Shown piece by piece: positions 46,301 to 58,130 of a DNA stretch of 64,000 nt. The DNA comes from Asterochloris sp. CNOR1 (Eukaryota > Chlorophyta > Trebouxiophyceae > Trebouxiales > Trebouxiaceae), in NCBI GenBank assembly GCA_963969365.1, contig OZ017757.1:434001-498000 (forward strand), in the 5' to 3' direction. A program made the position numbers and the translations under genes. Position 1 is the stretch's first letter; each line of letters begins with the position of its first letter. The notes beneath the pieces were generated by a model. It did no database searches. It had not been told where the DNA came from and saw only the letters and a program-made list of their open reading frames with translations.

Positions 46301-49300
46301 GCACTGGCCCCAGCGCCGCAGATCGAGGCTCAGCTTCCACCTCAAGTGCCAACAGGCACCACGCTTCCAACAGTGCAGTACGCCATCTACCCCTTGCCTC
46401 CCACGGCCCAAGGGCCTGCCGGCGGAGGGCTGGGTGAGTCAGGGATTGCTGAGTGAGGGCTGCTTGTAGATGCAAAATGCAGTTTGGCGCTACCATTAAC
46501 ATACTGTTTGTGACACAGCCCATCTCTGGCCCAATGCTGCTGCCCAGACGTGTCCACTCGATGCGACATGTTGTCAAATTTGTCACAGACTCTGTCACAG
46601 CAGGACAATTCGACAGACCCAGATTCTGGGTTGGGCAACCCTTCAGTCTCACGGTATTGCTCTGCTGCTGTGCAGTGCTGTCACCCAGTACATCACCCTT
46701 GCCCACAACCAGCTATACTTCACCTCCAGCCTCCTCCACATGTACAGCATTTGCGGCAGCTGCAGCCGCAGCCTTTGGCACGACGAGCTACAGTATGCTG
46801 CAGCTACAGGTGGGTGGGTGCTGGCTTATTGTATTGATAACAACATGCAAGTGAAGGGAGCCTCTATCATTAGCCACTGTGGAGCTGATACCAGAGCTGT
46901 TGCAGGAATGCCAGACGCTGGGCTACTGCAACACCACCTCTCCTCTCGTCACTCCAGCTGGGGCCTGCAAGTTCTGCCGCTATGTCCTCAATGCCACTCT
47001 GGCTGAGTGGACCCTGGCCGCCTTCTATGGACTTGATTATGACCAGGCGACCATCTCCCCACAGAGTCTTGGCCCCAGCACAGCCCCGATGTCAGTCACT
47101 GACCCAGTCTTCCCATCCTGGGCTCCTCAGAGCTGTGACAATGCCCTCCAGGTCAGTCTTAGCAGCTGTAGAAAGGGTCCTGGGTAGTATGCTGAGCAGA
47201 TGAGCCTGTGCACATAGGCCTGTAGGCTGCAGCGTATACTAGCCAGTGATCTGGAAGCGCATGGTGACACCCAGACACTCAGTCAATTCTGTATGCAACT
47301 TGGGTGAGGCTCAGAGCCAGTGCAGCAGCTTTCGCAAGGGTACTCGGAGCACAGCTCCCGCAGGACCTCACACTGATGTGCAGGGCGCAGCTTGTCATGC
47401 GCAATGTGGCCTCCTGCAAAGCCTTGTGGTGTAGCAGCATGCTGGGTGCTGGCTGATGCATGGCTGCTGGATGCCCAGGAACTGGAAGACGTGTGCCCTC
47501 CTCATATGTAGAGAGCGCTGATCGTCGCTCCATCTGGCTGCAGGACATGGCCAGGGGGACCGACGCCTGCAACGCACTGCCAGCCATTGTGGCCAGCGTC
47601 GACCCTTCCATCACAAATGCCACAGCCATCTGCACAGCATTTGCTCCCCTCATTGGGTGCAATGTTTCAGCTCCAATGACGTCTCCTCAGACCTGCAGCA
47701 CCTGCATGGAGTTTGTCAGCACATATTCAGTGCTCTATAAGGCTGGCCAATATGCAGCCCCTCCCGGCGGCATCACACAGTTTTGCTTTGACGCCACCAG
47801 CAGCGACAGCCCTGCCAGGTGAGATCCCTGCAGGCCTAGCAACATGAGCATGACAGGTGCATACATCACCCCTTACCCACAGAGGAAGCACACAGGTCTC
47901 AGGTGTTCACAGTACCCTCATTGCCCTGCAGCTTTGCAGCCAGCCTCAGCTCTACGCTGTCTTGCCCACTGCAACGGAATGACCAGACCTGTTGCCAGCC
48001 TGTGGACCAGAACAATTTTCTGGGCCAGTCAGGGGTCAGGGGCATCTATCTGGGGAGCCTGCAGTGTGCAGCCTCCAGCTGCAACAGCCAAGTGAGCAGA
48101 CCCTCCAGGGTTGTGCAGCCCAGATGTGTGCTGTACAGCTGCTTGCTGGTGCCAGGCTGCCTGTTGGCTCATCGGTCTGCCACTCTGGGCCCTGCACTTG
48201 CTTGCAGCTTGAAACACGGCTAGTATTACGGCTAGCAGGTGTGCCTGCCCAGGCTGCTTCAGGCACACTACTGCTCCTGCCCCCTCCTTCAGGTGGCCTG
48301 CCTGCCCAACCCTGCAGCCGACTCGTGCGCCAGCCGCAGCGCTGATCAGTGTACCAGCGATGGGTTGTGCAGCCTGCACTATGACTTCACAGGGGGCAAC
48401 ACCTGCTTCAGCTCCAGCCTGGCGGGTGTATGCAGCAGCGCTGGTACCACTGGCTATGCAGGCTGCACTTCTGTGCAGACCTCTGCAGGATCACAGGCCT
48501 GTGTTGCCAAGCAGGTGTGCCACCTTGTGGACCGACCAGCTGTGCACCTCTGCTCCCAGCTCTCTTGGTCTGCTGCCATCCTGTCTCACGAGGGGCGCCT
48601 GTCCTCTGACGGTGCTTGCTGATGCCTGCAGGAGTGCAATGCTGTGTGCTCAGACTGTGACATGTGCGTGACCCAGGCGGCTAGCTTCGTCACTCAGATC
48701 TACAACCAGCAGTTTGCAGGCACCAGCAACCTGGCAGGGCTGTCTCAGGCAGTCCTCCAGTTCTGCCTGGGCATGTCAGGCCTCACCTACACGCAGTGCT
48801 CTGCTGCTGCTCAGCTGGTGTTTGTAGACACCCAGTTTGCAGCCAGGCCTGCAGCCATGTGCAGGTGAGCAGCCCTGTGCAAGCTTCTTTGCGCCTGCAA
48901 CCCGTCTGACCTGACACCTGTGGTTCTTGCTGCAGTGCCTTTGGCCCTTGCACCACAGCTTGCAGTGCTCGCTTCAGCCTAAACCTGTGCTCCAGCACTG
49001 GGTACACCACCAGCAACAGCTCAACCTTAGCACAAGCGTCTCTTACGGCGGTGAGCATGCTGCCTGTTTCGTGCCTGACAGCTGCAGCATGTATGTGCTG
49101 CCTGCTGTGTAGGTAAATGTGCAGCATGCTGCAAGCTATAGCTACTGATTTGCTGCACACGCGCAGATGTCTCACACTACAGCATGCCTGCCCTGCAGGG
49201 GGCGTGCAATGGAGATATGGACTGCAGCGGCAACACTCCTGTCTGCAGCTTTGCCAATGCCACCACCACTCGCAACTGCAATGCTGCCACTGGCATCTCC

Positions 49301-52300
49301 TCTGCTTCAAGCGTCGGGCAATGCATATCGGTGAGTGACTAGGCCCCCTTGAACACTGGCTGCTGGGCTGGTGCCCATCTGTCGTGCTGCCGCACCGTGT
49401 TGAGAGTGACACTTGGCGGTCTGCTGCCCTGCACTCTGTGCACACCCCTGCTGCAGGTCTGCAACACTGTGCAGCCCTACCTGGCCTCGTTCAACACTGG
49501 CATCTGCAACATAGCTGGTGACTGCGGCGCTGGGTTCATCTGCCGTACCCAGGCCGGCACAGTGCGCCTCACCTGCGACAGCACCGCTACCTCGCTGTTG
49601 GCAGCTCTCAGGCCCACCAGTGCGACTGGCTTCTGCCAAGTGAGTCACTGCCCTCAACGGCTGCCTGCACTTGGGTGGCACATGTGAGCATTGTGCGGGG
49701 CAGTGGAACCACAGCATCTGTCCACTGACCGGTGCACCATTTTGGCTGCAGCCTTCCAGCGGGGCAGTCCTCAGGAGTGCCAACCTGACATCTGACGGCT
49801 CTGCCATCACAGTTGGGCTGTCGACCGCCGCTATCCTTCAGACCACGCAGCTCAGGCAAGCATGCATGCCGCTCTTCAGGCCCTGACACTGTCTAGGGCT
49901 CGCGTCAGTCCTGACTTGAGGAGGACGGCCACAATGCGTGCCACTGTGTCCATGCTGTCTACAGTGCGATCTTCAACAGCGCAACCCAGCAGGCCCTTGG
50001 AAGTGGGGCCTCTGTGAGCCTGAGCGGGCCCCAGACCCTGCTCGCGACCCTGGGTGGAGGCACCTCCGTCACCCCTGGAATCTCACTGACTCTGGTCTCT
50101 GGGCAGAGCTCTCTGGTGGATGCTGTCCTCCTGCAGGGCTTCAGCGGCAACACTTCACTGGCAGTGAGCACCTCTGAGAATGCCTGCCAGATTGCTATGG
50201 CAGACATTGCTGCCTGGCTGCCTGCTGCAGTGGGCTTCAGTCATGCGCGGCACACATCAGGCATAGAGTGTGGCAGACTGTACGTACAGTATACGTATAC
50301 CTGGCGTTGGCCTGGGCACAGTCAAAGGGCAACAAGGTCCTTGGCACCCCACACACCATGCAGACCCTCTTGATTGGTGCTTGGACAGGTGTCCAACTCC
50401 CCAATCCCTCCCAGTGCCGCCATCTCTGGTCCCACCACCCTGGGCTCAGCGTGCAGCGGATCTGCCGGCACAACGGTTACCTTTGACGGCTCGGCATCCC
50501 CTGTGAGCCAGGGCAGGCCGCTGACCCAGTATGCATGGGCAGCCACCCGGACAGGGGGCGCTCTCAGCTCAGGCCTGTCGGCAGCCATTGTGGCAGCCAA
50601 TCAGGCCACCGACCTGGGCACACAGTCCAGGCTCAGCCTGTCTCCGGCCGTGGTGGCTGCGCTGGGCGCCGACACCTACACCATCACCCTGACGGTCACC
50701 AACTGGCTGGCCCAAACTGCCCGCACCAGCATCACTGTCACCAAGGCGGCTGCGCCAGTGCCTGTGGTCAGCATTGTTGGCGGCGCCAGCCAGAGCTTCA
50801 CGCCCAGCAACGGGCTGCTCCTCTCTGCGCAGGTCGACAAGTCCTCTGTCTGCGCAGGGCTCCAGGTGTGCACGCCATCGCAGCATTCTGGCTCAGCTTG
50901 GCTGCAGCAGGAGCATGCATCCCACATGTGCTGCTGTCTGGTGCTCCACCCTGCCTTGGCCCTTTCTCTCAGCAAGGCTGCCTCATGTTGCTGCCTGTGC
51001 TGCCTGGCACATTGTTGACGTCAACTGAGGCCCACCCGGGTACTCATTGCTCCTCCTGCTGCACTTCTGCTGCTGAGGCATTGCCCCCTGCTGGGCTGCC
51101 GCAGCCGTCATCAAGCTGTGTCATGGCTCCACCCTGCAGGTCACCTACACCTGGAGCTTTGCCAGCGGCTCCCCCACCTTCACCATCCCCAACTCAGCTG
51201 CCAAGGACCTGGTGGTCCCTGCCAGCATCCTGAGCGGCAGCGCCGTCGCAGGGACAGTCTACACAGTCAACGTGGCTGCTGCCCTGTCGGTGAGTGCTGC
51301 AGGGCTTCCTCACCTGCTGGTGCTGCACCCCGCCTGTTGCAGACCTGCCTGCTGAAGGACATGCACACAGGTGACTGGCATAAGCTCCCACTGACGCCTT
51401 GAAAGACGCCATGCAGGGCAGCTCTGCCTCCACCAGCGACTCTGTGAGCCTGACCTCCCAGGGGTCCCCCCTTGTGGCAGCTATCTCAGGGCCCAGCGGC
51501 GACATCATCCCCACCAACGCAGTCGCCCTGAGCGGCTTGGGCAGCTGGGACCCTGATGACCCCTACAACGCACAGTGAGCTCTGCTGCTGCCCTGGTGTT
51601 CTGGCGGCCATGCCTGGCTGTGCAGTATCCTTTCCCAGAGTCGACATCAGAGCTTCCTGCCTTCAGGGCTGCCATGGGCTACACCTGGAACTGTGTGCGC
51701 TACCCGTACCCCAACAGGAGCGTCGGCAGCAAGAGCAGCTGCCCCGTATCCACCGCCACCAGCTCCACCCTCACCTTCCCAGCCAACTCCTTCACACGTC
51801 AGTTGTACCTACACATTGTCCAGGGCATCAGCACCTGCCCTGCTGCGTTTGTAGATGCAAAGCACTAGTGCCAGTCCTGCAGCCGGCGAGCAACTGTCTG
51901 ATGGTCCTCCAGCGTTGCTACACATGTTTCTGTGTTCAGGCTTCAAGCTGTGTGCATGCCTGCCATGCAGCTGACAACAACTTCATTCATGAGATCACGT
52001 TGGTGATTGCCAAGACCATTGGCAACCTCACCCGCACCGACACCACTGTGACCAGCATCCGGGCACGCGATCTCACGGGTGGCACCCCTCCCTCTGGCTC
52101 TGCAGTGTGAGTGGCCGTGCCATCTGACCTCTTTGCATGTGCTGCGTGCTCTGACTAGTCTGTACACTGCTACCACGTGGTGCACTGCCAGGCCCTGCAG
52201 CAGCCGCACTGACCGTATGCACGTTGTGCTGCAGGCGTAGCTGCGTGGGAGCCTGCCCAAAGTACGTCAACCCCAGCAGCACACTGCGCGCCCAGTTCCA

Positions 52301-55300
52301 GCCCTCCAGCATCAGCGCCTCAGCGTACTACAGGTGAGGCATGTTCAGCCAGAGCAAGCATGCCACTGATGCAAGCTGAGCAGGAAGCATCCATATTTGG
52401 CTCAGTCTCCCCTGTGTAGCTCAGGACCAGCAGCATGCGGCCAAAATGGCGCAAATCAACTTTGCCTGGCAGGGCCTGACCCAAATACTGGTCTCTCTAA
52501 TTTCTGCAGGTACCAGTGGTCTGCCGACACTCTCAACCTGGCCACCCCTGGGCTCACAGATTCAGCAGGCACCACCTCTCAGAACCTGGTCATCAACCCC
52601 ACTCTGGCGGACGGCACCAGCGTTTTCGCTGACGGCCAACAAGTCACCCTGACTGTTGTGGTTACCGACTTCAGGAACCCCGTCCTCAGCAATACTGGCA
52701 CCGTCCTGGTAGGCCATGTTGCTGGCTCCCTGGCTGTGGATGAATGGCTGGTCTTTACACAGCAGAACAAGATGTATTCCCCAGCTGAGCTCGCTGTCCA
52801 ATGAGCTTCATGTCATCCCTCTCGAGGCTGCCCACCATGTAGGCTGAGGCTTCTTGCCATCGATGCTGAGTGCACCCTTACAAGCCAGCTTTGCTGGCCC
52901 TTCCGAGGCTGTGTGCTGCTGGCTGCAGGTGACCACCAACAGTCGCCCCATCTGCAGCGCGTCCTCAGGGCAATGCGTCACCTCAGACAAGAGCACCGGC
53001 CTAGCCCTGAACGACACCTTCACCTTGACGGCTGCCAATTGGGCCTCGCCCAATCCTCTCAGCTACGAATTTGGCATCGTGCGCTCTGGCCTGCAGAGCG
53101 CCTATGTGACCAACGCCGCTGCCTCAACTTATACCTTCCCCAACCTGGACGCTCCTGTGGCCCCTGCCACCACCCAGACGCTGTTTTGCTGCGTGCAAGA
53201 CACTTACGGCGCTTCAGCCTGTCAGACTCTGAATGTGACAGTCACCCCCTACATCCCTGTGATCAATGCAGCGGCCCTCAGCGATCTTACTGCCGACCTG
53301 GCTGGCTCCCTGGCTGCCCAGGACCCTTCTGCCGTGCTCAGCTCAGCGCGCCGCCTAGCGTCAATCAATGTAGCCGTCACTGGCTCCTCCAGCACTGCCA
53401 GCACCGCTGATGCAAACGTGACGGTGAGCCTGGTTGCTGACATTGGCATCTATGTGGAGGTCAAGTCTGCAGCAGGCATGCAGGCAGACTGCGCGCCAGA
53501 CTTCAGATCAGATCCAGCTTCCCAGCTTCCCAGCTGCAGAGTCACAACCCTTGAGCGCTGGTGCTTGTCCTCATTACCTTCAGCCACAACTTGTACAGTG
53601 CAGGCAGCACTGACGACCCGGTCAGACACTGTGATCAACGCTCTCGCGTCCCTGACAGCCTCCACTGGCCACACACCGGCCGCCCTCTCTGGCACCGCTG
53701 CCCTGGCAGTGGCCGCCTCCCTGCAGGGCATGACCAGCAGCCCTGCCACCCTGTCCTCTGGTGCAGCCAACACGGCGCTTGGCGCAGTGGGCACCATTGC
53801 CACCAGCTTGAGTGCAGGTGAGTGCCCTGCAGTTGTCCAGCTAGGTGCCAGGAAGTGTGTGTAGACTCTCTGTTGGAGTGCAGTCACTGCAACATGTTTT
53901 GTTCATGAACACAAAAGTAAGTGACTGCCAAGCAGTAGTTCTTTTTACCTATTGCCTGCTTCCTGTGTGCTTTGGTCCTTGGGCGTGATGCCATTGGGCT
54001 GCAGCATTCCTGACATGGTCAGTGCTGCTTCCACACCTGGTGTTTGCCAAAGTGCAGGCACACAACCCATCACGTCAGGCAATGCTGCCCCCATCTTGTC
54101 TGTCGCGCTGGCTGCATCCACGAAGCTGGCAAGCGCTGTCAGCGCTGTCGTCACCAGATCTGGCCGCCGCCTGCAACAGGCCGCTACCAGCCCCACTGCA
54201 GCCCTGACGCTGGCAACAACCAGTCAGATCACCAGTGACGTGCTGGCAGCCGCTTCCATAGGGCAGCTGGTCAATGAGCCTGCCACCTGCGTCAGCAGCG
54301 CTGGCCTGGTTGCACAGACAGCGCAGTTGACGCCTGGCCAGGCCCAGAGCGCGCTCTTTGACCTCAGCAGCGGGTGCAGCGCCACCAGCTCTGGGTCATC
54401 AGCGCCAGCCAGCACAGCTGGCCGCAGATTGCTCCGGGGTGAGGCTGCAGCACAGATCTGCAGACGTCTTCACAGTTGCATTGCGGCGCTCCAACAGCAG
54501 TGACTCCTGGGCAGCTAGCAGCTGGTCCACTGCTTCTACAGATGTATACCGTTGCGCTTGTGGATCTGCATGGTCCTCTGGGGCTGGCAGCAACAGCTGG
54601 TCCTGCACATGTCACTGCATTGATGCTCATCATGCACACCGTCCCTCCAAGGCTGAATGCTTCCCTGCTGCTGCCTACAGAACGTGGACTGCTGCAGTTC
54701 AATGCCAGCGCCAGCGGGCCCTCCATCCAGCTGCCCTCAGACGTTCAAGCGGCATGTGCCAGCTCCCCCATCTGTGCCAATGACACAGCGCTCAACCTGC
54801 AGGTGAGCGACTGGCACAGTTGCGCGACAGCAGCGAGTGTGCCAAGTAGCCATGCCCGTGCAGGTGTGAGGTGGCTGATGCCTCTGCAGGTGGCCTATTA
54901 CTCTGACTCCAGTGTTCTGACCAGCTACCTGGTGGCACAGTTTGGCACAGACTGGCTGGGCATTGGCTCCACTCAAGAGGCCATTGGTGAGGTCTTGATG
55001 CTCACCTCCTTGGGTGTGATTGCCTGCTGGCAGCGCAGCCTTCTGGCTGTCCAGGGGGCTGCAGGAGTCTTCTGCCTCCTGCAGTGACTGGCTACATCAA
55101 TATTGCCCTCAGCTCAGGAGCTTCTGGCAGCACCACCACTGCTGCCTCTATCCCAGGAGGACAGGCACTGGCAGTCATCCCCTTGACCCAGGGCGCATAC
55201 AACAGCTCCATGACCATGGCCTGCCTGGCAGTAGACTCCCTGGGCAACGTTGAGGGGTGAGCAGTGAATGTGGGCTGCACTTGCTGCGGTGCTGCGGTTT

Positions 55301-56957
55301 GTCTGAAGCGTCTCGTGCAGGGACATGGGCGTGTTGCCGTGCTAAGGTGCTGCCACAAGCATGTAGTGGGCTGTCAGCTCGGAATGGATCCACATGTGAG
55401 CAACTGCACCTTGTACAGCAGCAGCCTGGCCCCCCTGAGGCCCAAGCGTGTCGTGCTCTGCAGATACCCTCCCACCTTGAGCGCAGCTGTGCGCCTGGAG
55501 CAGGTGTCTGGTGACAATGCCTACTGCCTGACCAGTGTGACTGGCCAAGTCTTCGCAGTGCAGTACCCCTACACCGCATCAGCGGACGCTGCACCTGCGC
55601 CTGGGCCTGTGGTGAGGAGCATGCCTGACCATCACGCCTTGCACTGAGGCTACCTGCCCATGAACTCTGACTCAGATGCACACAATGCCTTGGGCCTTGC
55701 ACTGAGGCCAGGCTCTTCCTTGACTGCCTGCTACTGCCAAATACTTCAAAAAATGGTGCTGCCCCATGCCTGGCCCAGAAGCCAGGCATGGCTGCCTGCA
55801 GCATCTTGCTGTGCACCTCATGCTGCATCCAACCTCTGCTGGCTGAAGCACAGTACGGTGTACCATGGCCTACATTTGCTGTGCTGCAGAGTGGTTACCA
55901 CTTCGCCAGCATTGCAACCCCCTCTCCTTTACTCAACGGCTCCAGCTCAAGTGCCACCTCATCACCTATCACTGGCTCTGCCAGCATTCAAGCTAATCAG
56001 CCTAAGGTTTCCTTCCGTATCCTCCTGACCAGCTTTGATGTCAGCACCTTTGGAACATCTGCCCAGGCGGCCTACATTGCTGCCATCGAAAGTGCTGCTG
56101 GCAACAATGCCACAGCAGCCATCACCTCCATCACAGCTGGCTCAGTCAATGTGGACACAACAGTGAGCACACGTGTACATTTCACGCCTGGTCCCTGAGC
56201 TGCGTGCTCAGTGCTTGACTCACAGGTTGCAACGCTGCAGGTCACTTTCCCCAGTGGCACCTCAAACTCAGCAGTTGATGCCTTTGCCAATACCATTCAG
56301 AACAGCCCCAACACGGTCCTTCCTGCAAGCACCTATGGCACAGTCACGGTTTCTGATGTGCAGACGACAGGCATCACCCCAAGTGAGTGCCACCTCTGCA
56401 TGGCCTGACTCCCGGCGTCCCCTTGCGCGCATGATTGTCTCTGGTCAGGTGCTGCTCTGGCAAGCTGTGGACTGCTTTCTCCTTAGCAATGTGCATGCAA
56501 TGAGTTCATTCCTGTTTGAAGGCCCTCTTCAAGCTCTGCACCGCCCAGCATTGACATGATTTCCAGCCTAGCCTTCAAAATGCACAAGACGCCTTGCTGA
56601 CAGTACTTGAAATGCCTGCACAAGGTGCTGGCTCAACTAGCCATACCTTGGTCCTGAGTTGGCCATTGGAAATGCTTGCAAACTGACCACTGTCTTCCAC
56701 GCAACACATGCTGATGCCGGTGCTGCTTGCATGCAGGTCCTGCGCCATCACCCAGCAGCGGCAGCAGCACCGAGGGCTTATCTGGCAGCGCAATAACAGG
56801 AATTGTGATTGGGTCTTTTGTGGGTGGTGCAATTTTTATCGCAATGGTTGCTCTCTGCATACTTTGCTGCTTCAGACGTGCCGACCCACAGTCATCAAGG
56901 CACCAGCCCCTGTTCCATATAGAATCCATCAATCAAGTGCGACCTGTGCAGCATTAA
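43324..56957 (+). CDS. Giant single-pass surface protein: Pro-rich stalk, Cys-rich modules, PKD/REJ-like region, membrane helix
   Basis: Many exons, over 2,500 residues. The 5' end is uncertain: ATG 43324 could start a split signal peptide (MRHVLAMLL), but phase with the Cys-containing exon at about 43406-43553 does not close. Exon 43842-46433 encodes, in order, a PPSPPPP stalk (pherophorin-like), TTEAPAT mucin-like repeats, and six units of about 64 residues starting GAYLPGLTTS. Exons from 46691 to 49640 encode Cys-rich modules (for example 46906-47151, 47500-47819, 48293-48513, 48632-48864). Exons about 50389-52800 look like PKD/REJ folds (ISGPTTLGSACSG, LTQYAWAA, TYTITLTVTNW; ISGPSGDIIP, LGSWDPDD, YTWNC). 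Exons to 56395 are Ser/Thr/Ala-rich with RRLQQ and RRLLRG dibasic sites. The last exon (about 56738-56957) has one helix, GIVIGSFVGGAIFIAMVALC, then CCFRR and a short tail. Probably a cell-surface adhesion or wall-linked protein. Two neighbouring genes could be fused in this model, but phases agree across most junctions. Confidence 0.8.
43885..44580 (+). repeat. CCACCACC-rich low-complexity tract encoding the Pro/Ser stalk
   Basis: Nearly pure CCA/CCG/CCT/TCA codons giving PPPPSPPPP runs, interrupted by three APATTRAPANTTVAT inserts at about 43985, 44080 and 44200. Part of a single exon; a typical extended glycosylated rod of chlorophyte wall proteins. Confidence 0.9.
45175..46345 (+). repeat. 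Six tandem 64-residue coding repeats
   Basis: Units start near 45179, 45375, 45567, 45758, 45950 and 46145 (period about 192-196 bases) with GAYLPGLTTS or close variants, continuing GPVG.AA.PT, SPAGAPLL, EQPPLGPE and PAPGPETIGQA. All remain open and in frame; the last two are the most diverged. Confidence 0.9.
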
Positions 56958-57491
56958 TTCTCTTTCAACATTTAGCTGTCCGGCTGGCAACATCGTCACC
57001 TTCTATTGTGCTGCCTGGACTCAGGCGCAGGCTATGTGTCTTCTCAAATTCCCAATCAGCTCAGAAGGGACCTTATGGCCATGCATCACTCAATGATTTG
57101 GTAAGCTTAAAGGCATATGCATGATCATGGAGAAGGGTGTCAAATCCACGACGACCACGACCAGGGAGGATGCATACTGCAGCGTACAGCTGTGCACAGA
57201 TGTGCATGATCCAGTGGCAATTGACGAGATGGAGGATCAATGACCTTGAGGTTTGTGCAAAGCATGCTGACTCTGAGGCAAGTTTCCAAAGCCAGCAATG
57301 GTGGAAAACACACACTCTACAGTGTAAGGCTTCTGATCTGGAGCTACCTGTGCAAGCACTATTATGGTTTCTTCTGTGCAATCTAGAGGGTGACACCATA
57401 TCTACAGTAGATCTCCAGCCCAGAGGTGCTGCTTTTTAGCCTGGCTGCATGCCTTGTCAGTCACTTCTCTCTGACAGTTGCAAGATGTTTA
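56958..57491. other. 3' flank of the surface-protein gene
   Basis: No gene seen. Contains the TGTAA at 57323 and ends at the dispersed repeat at 57492. Confidence 0.4.
57323..57327 (+). terminator. TGTAA poly(A) signal candidate of the surface-protein gene
   Basis: TGTAA 366 bases after the TAA stop at 56955-56957; the first such motif I found downstream on this strand. Confidence 0.4.
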
Positions 57492-57960
57492 ATACAGCAG
57501 CCACTAGGCAAAGAACCTCGAATGCAACAAGTCCTTGCTGTGGTGCAGAGCATTGCCAGTGTGCTCAAGAAGGACTGAATAATTGAAAGGCATGTGGAGT
57601 GGGCCGCAAAAACTGGTGCTCAACACTTGTTGCAACGTGGGGGGCCGCTGGGATCTGGCGTGACTAGAAGCAAGACCTGCTGCATGCATCATGCAGCAAG
57701 GCTGTCCACCTTGGCTGTGAAAGTATCAACTATTTCTGCACTGTTGAATTGGAGTCTGAGTTGGGCAGGCTTGAATGAGCCCATCTTCCAGTACGTCTCA
57801 TTACTTTCATCCTTTGCGCTCTCTTTCTGGGACAGCATGGTGAACATTGCGCACCCGCCTGGACGCTTGCCATACTGCATAGCACAGGCCAGGGCGTCAG
57901 ACGTGACCTTGCAAATGCCAGATGTATGGGCAGCAGCAATCACACAGGGCAATCAACTTC
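57492..57960 (+). repeat. Dispersed repeat family, copy 2
   Basis: Second copy of the 42.1-kb repeat. It keeps the VVQSIASVLKKD-stop end near 57535-57577 and a downstream segment that reads FALSFWDSMVN on the plus strand (CALSFWESRVD in the inverted arm of copy 1). Differences between copies in the KKD end are mostly silent (aag/aaa, ctc/ctg), as if that stretch was once coding. No terminal repeat, target duplication or transposase frame is visible. It lies between the surface-protein and nucleoporin genes. Confidence 0.75.
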
Positions 57961-58130
57961 AGTTGCAAAGGTTGAGCAACAGCAAGGCATAATCTTATGC
58001 ATTGACAGCTTCACGATTGCCTCACTAATGTAGAAAGCAGATGGCCAGCAGACCCACAACATGTATGCTGGTCTGCCCAACAGCTGCTGCTGTCAATCAC
58101 ATTCCACTTTTGCATACCCATGAGGAGCAG

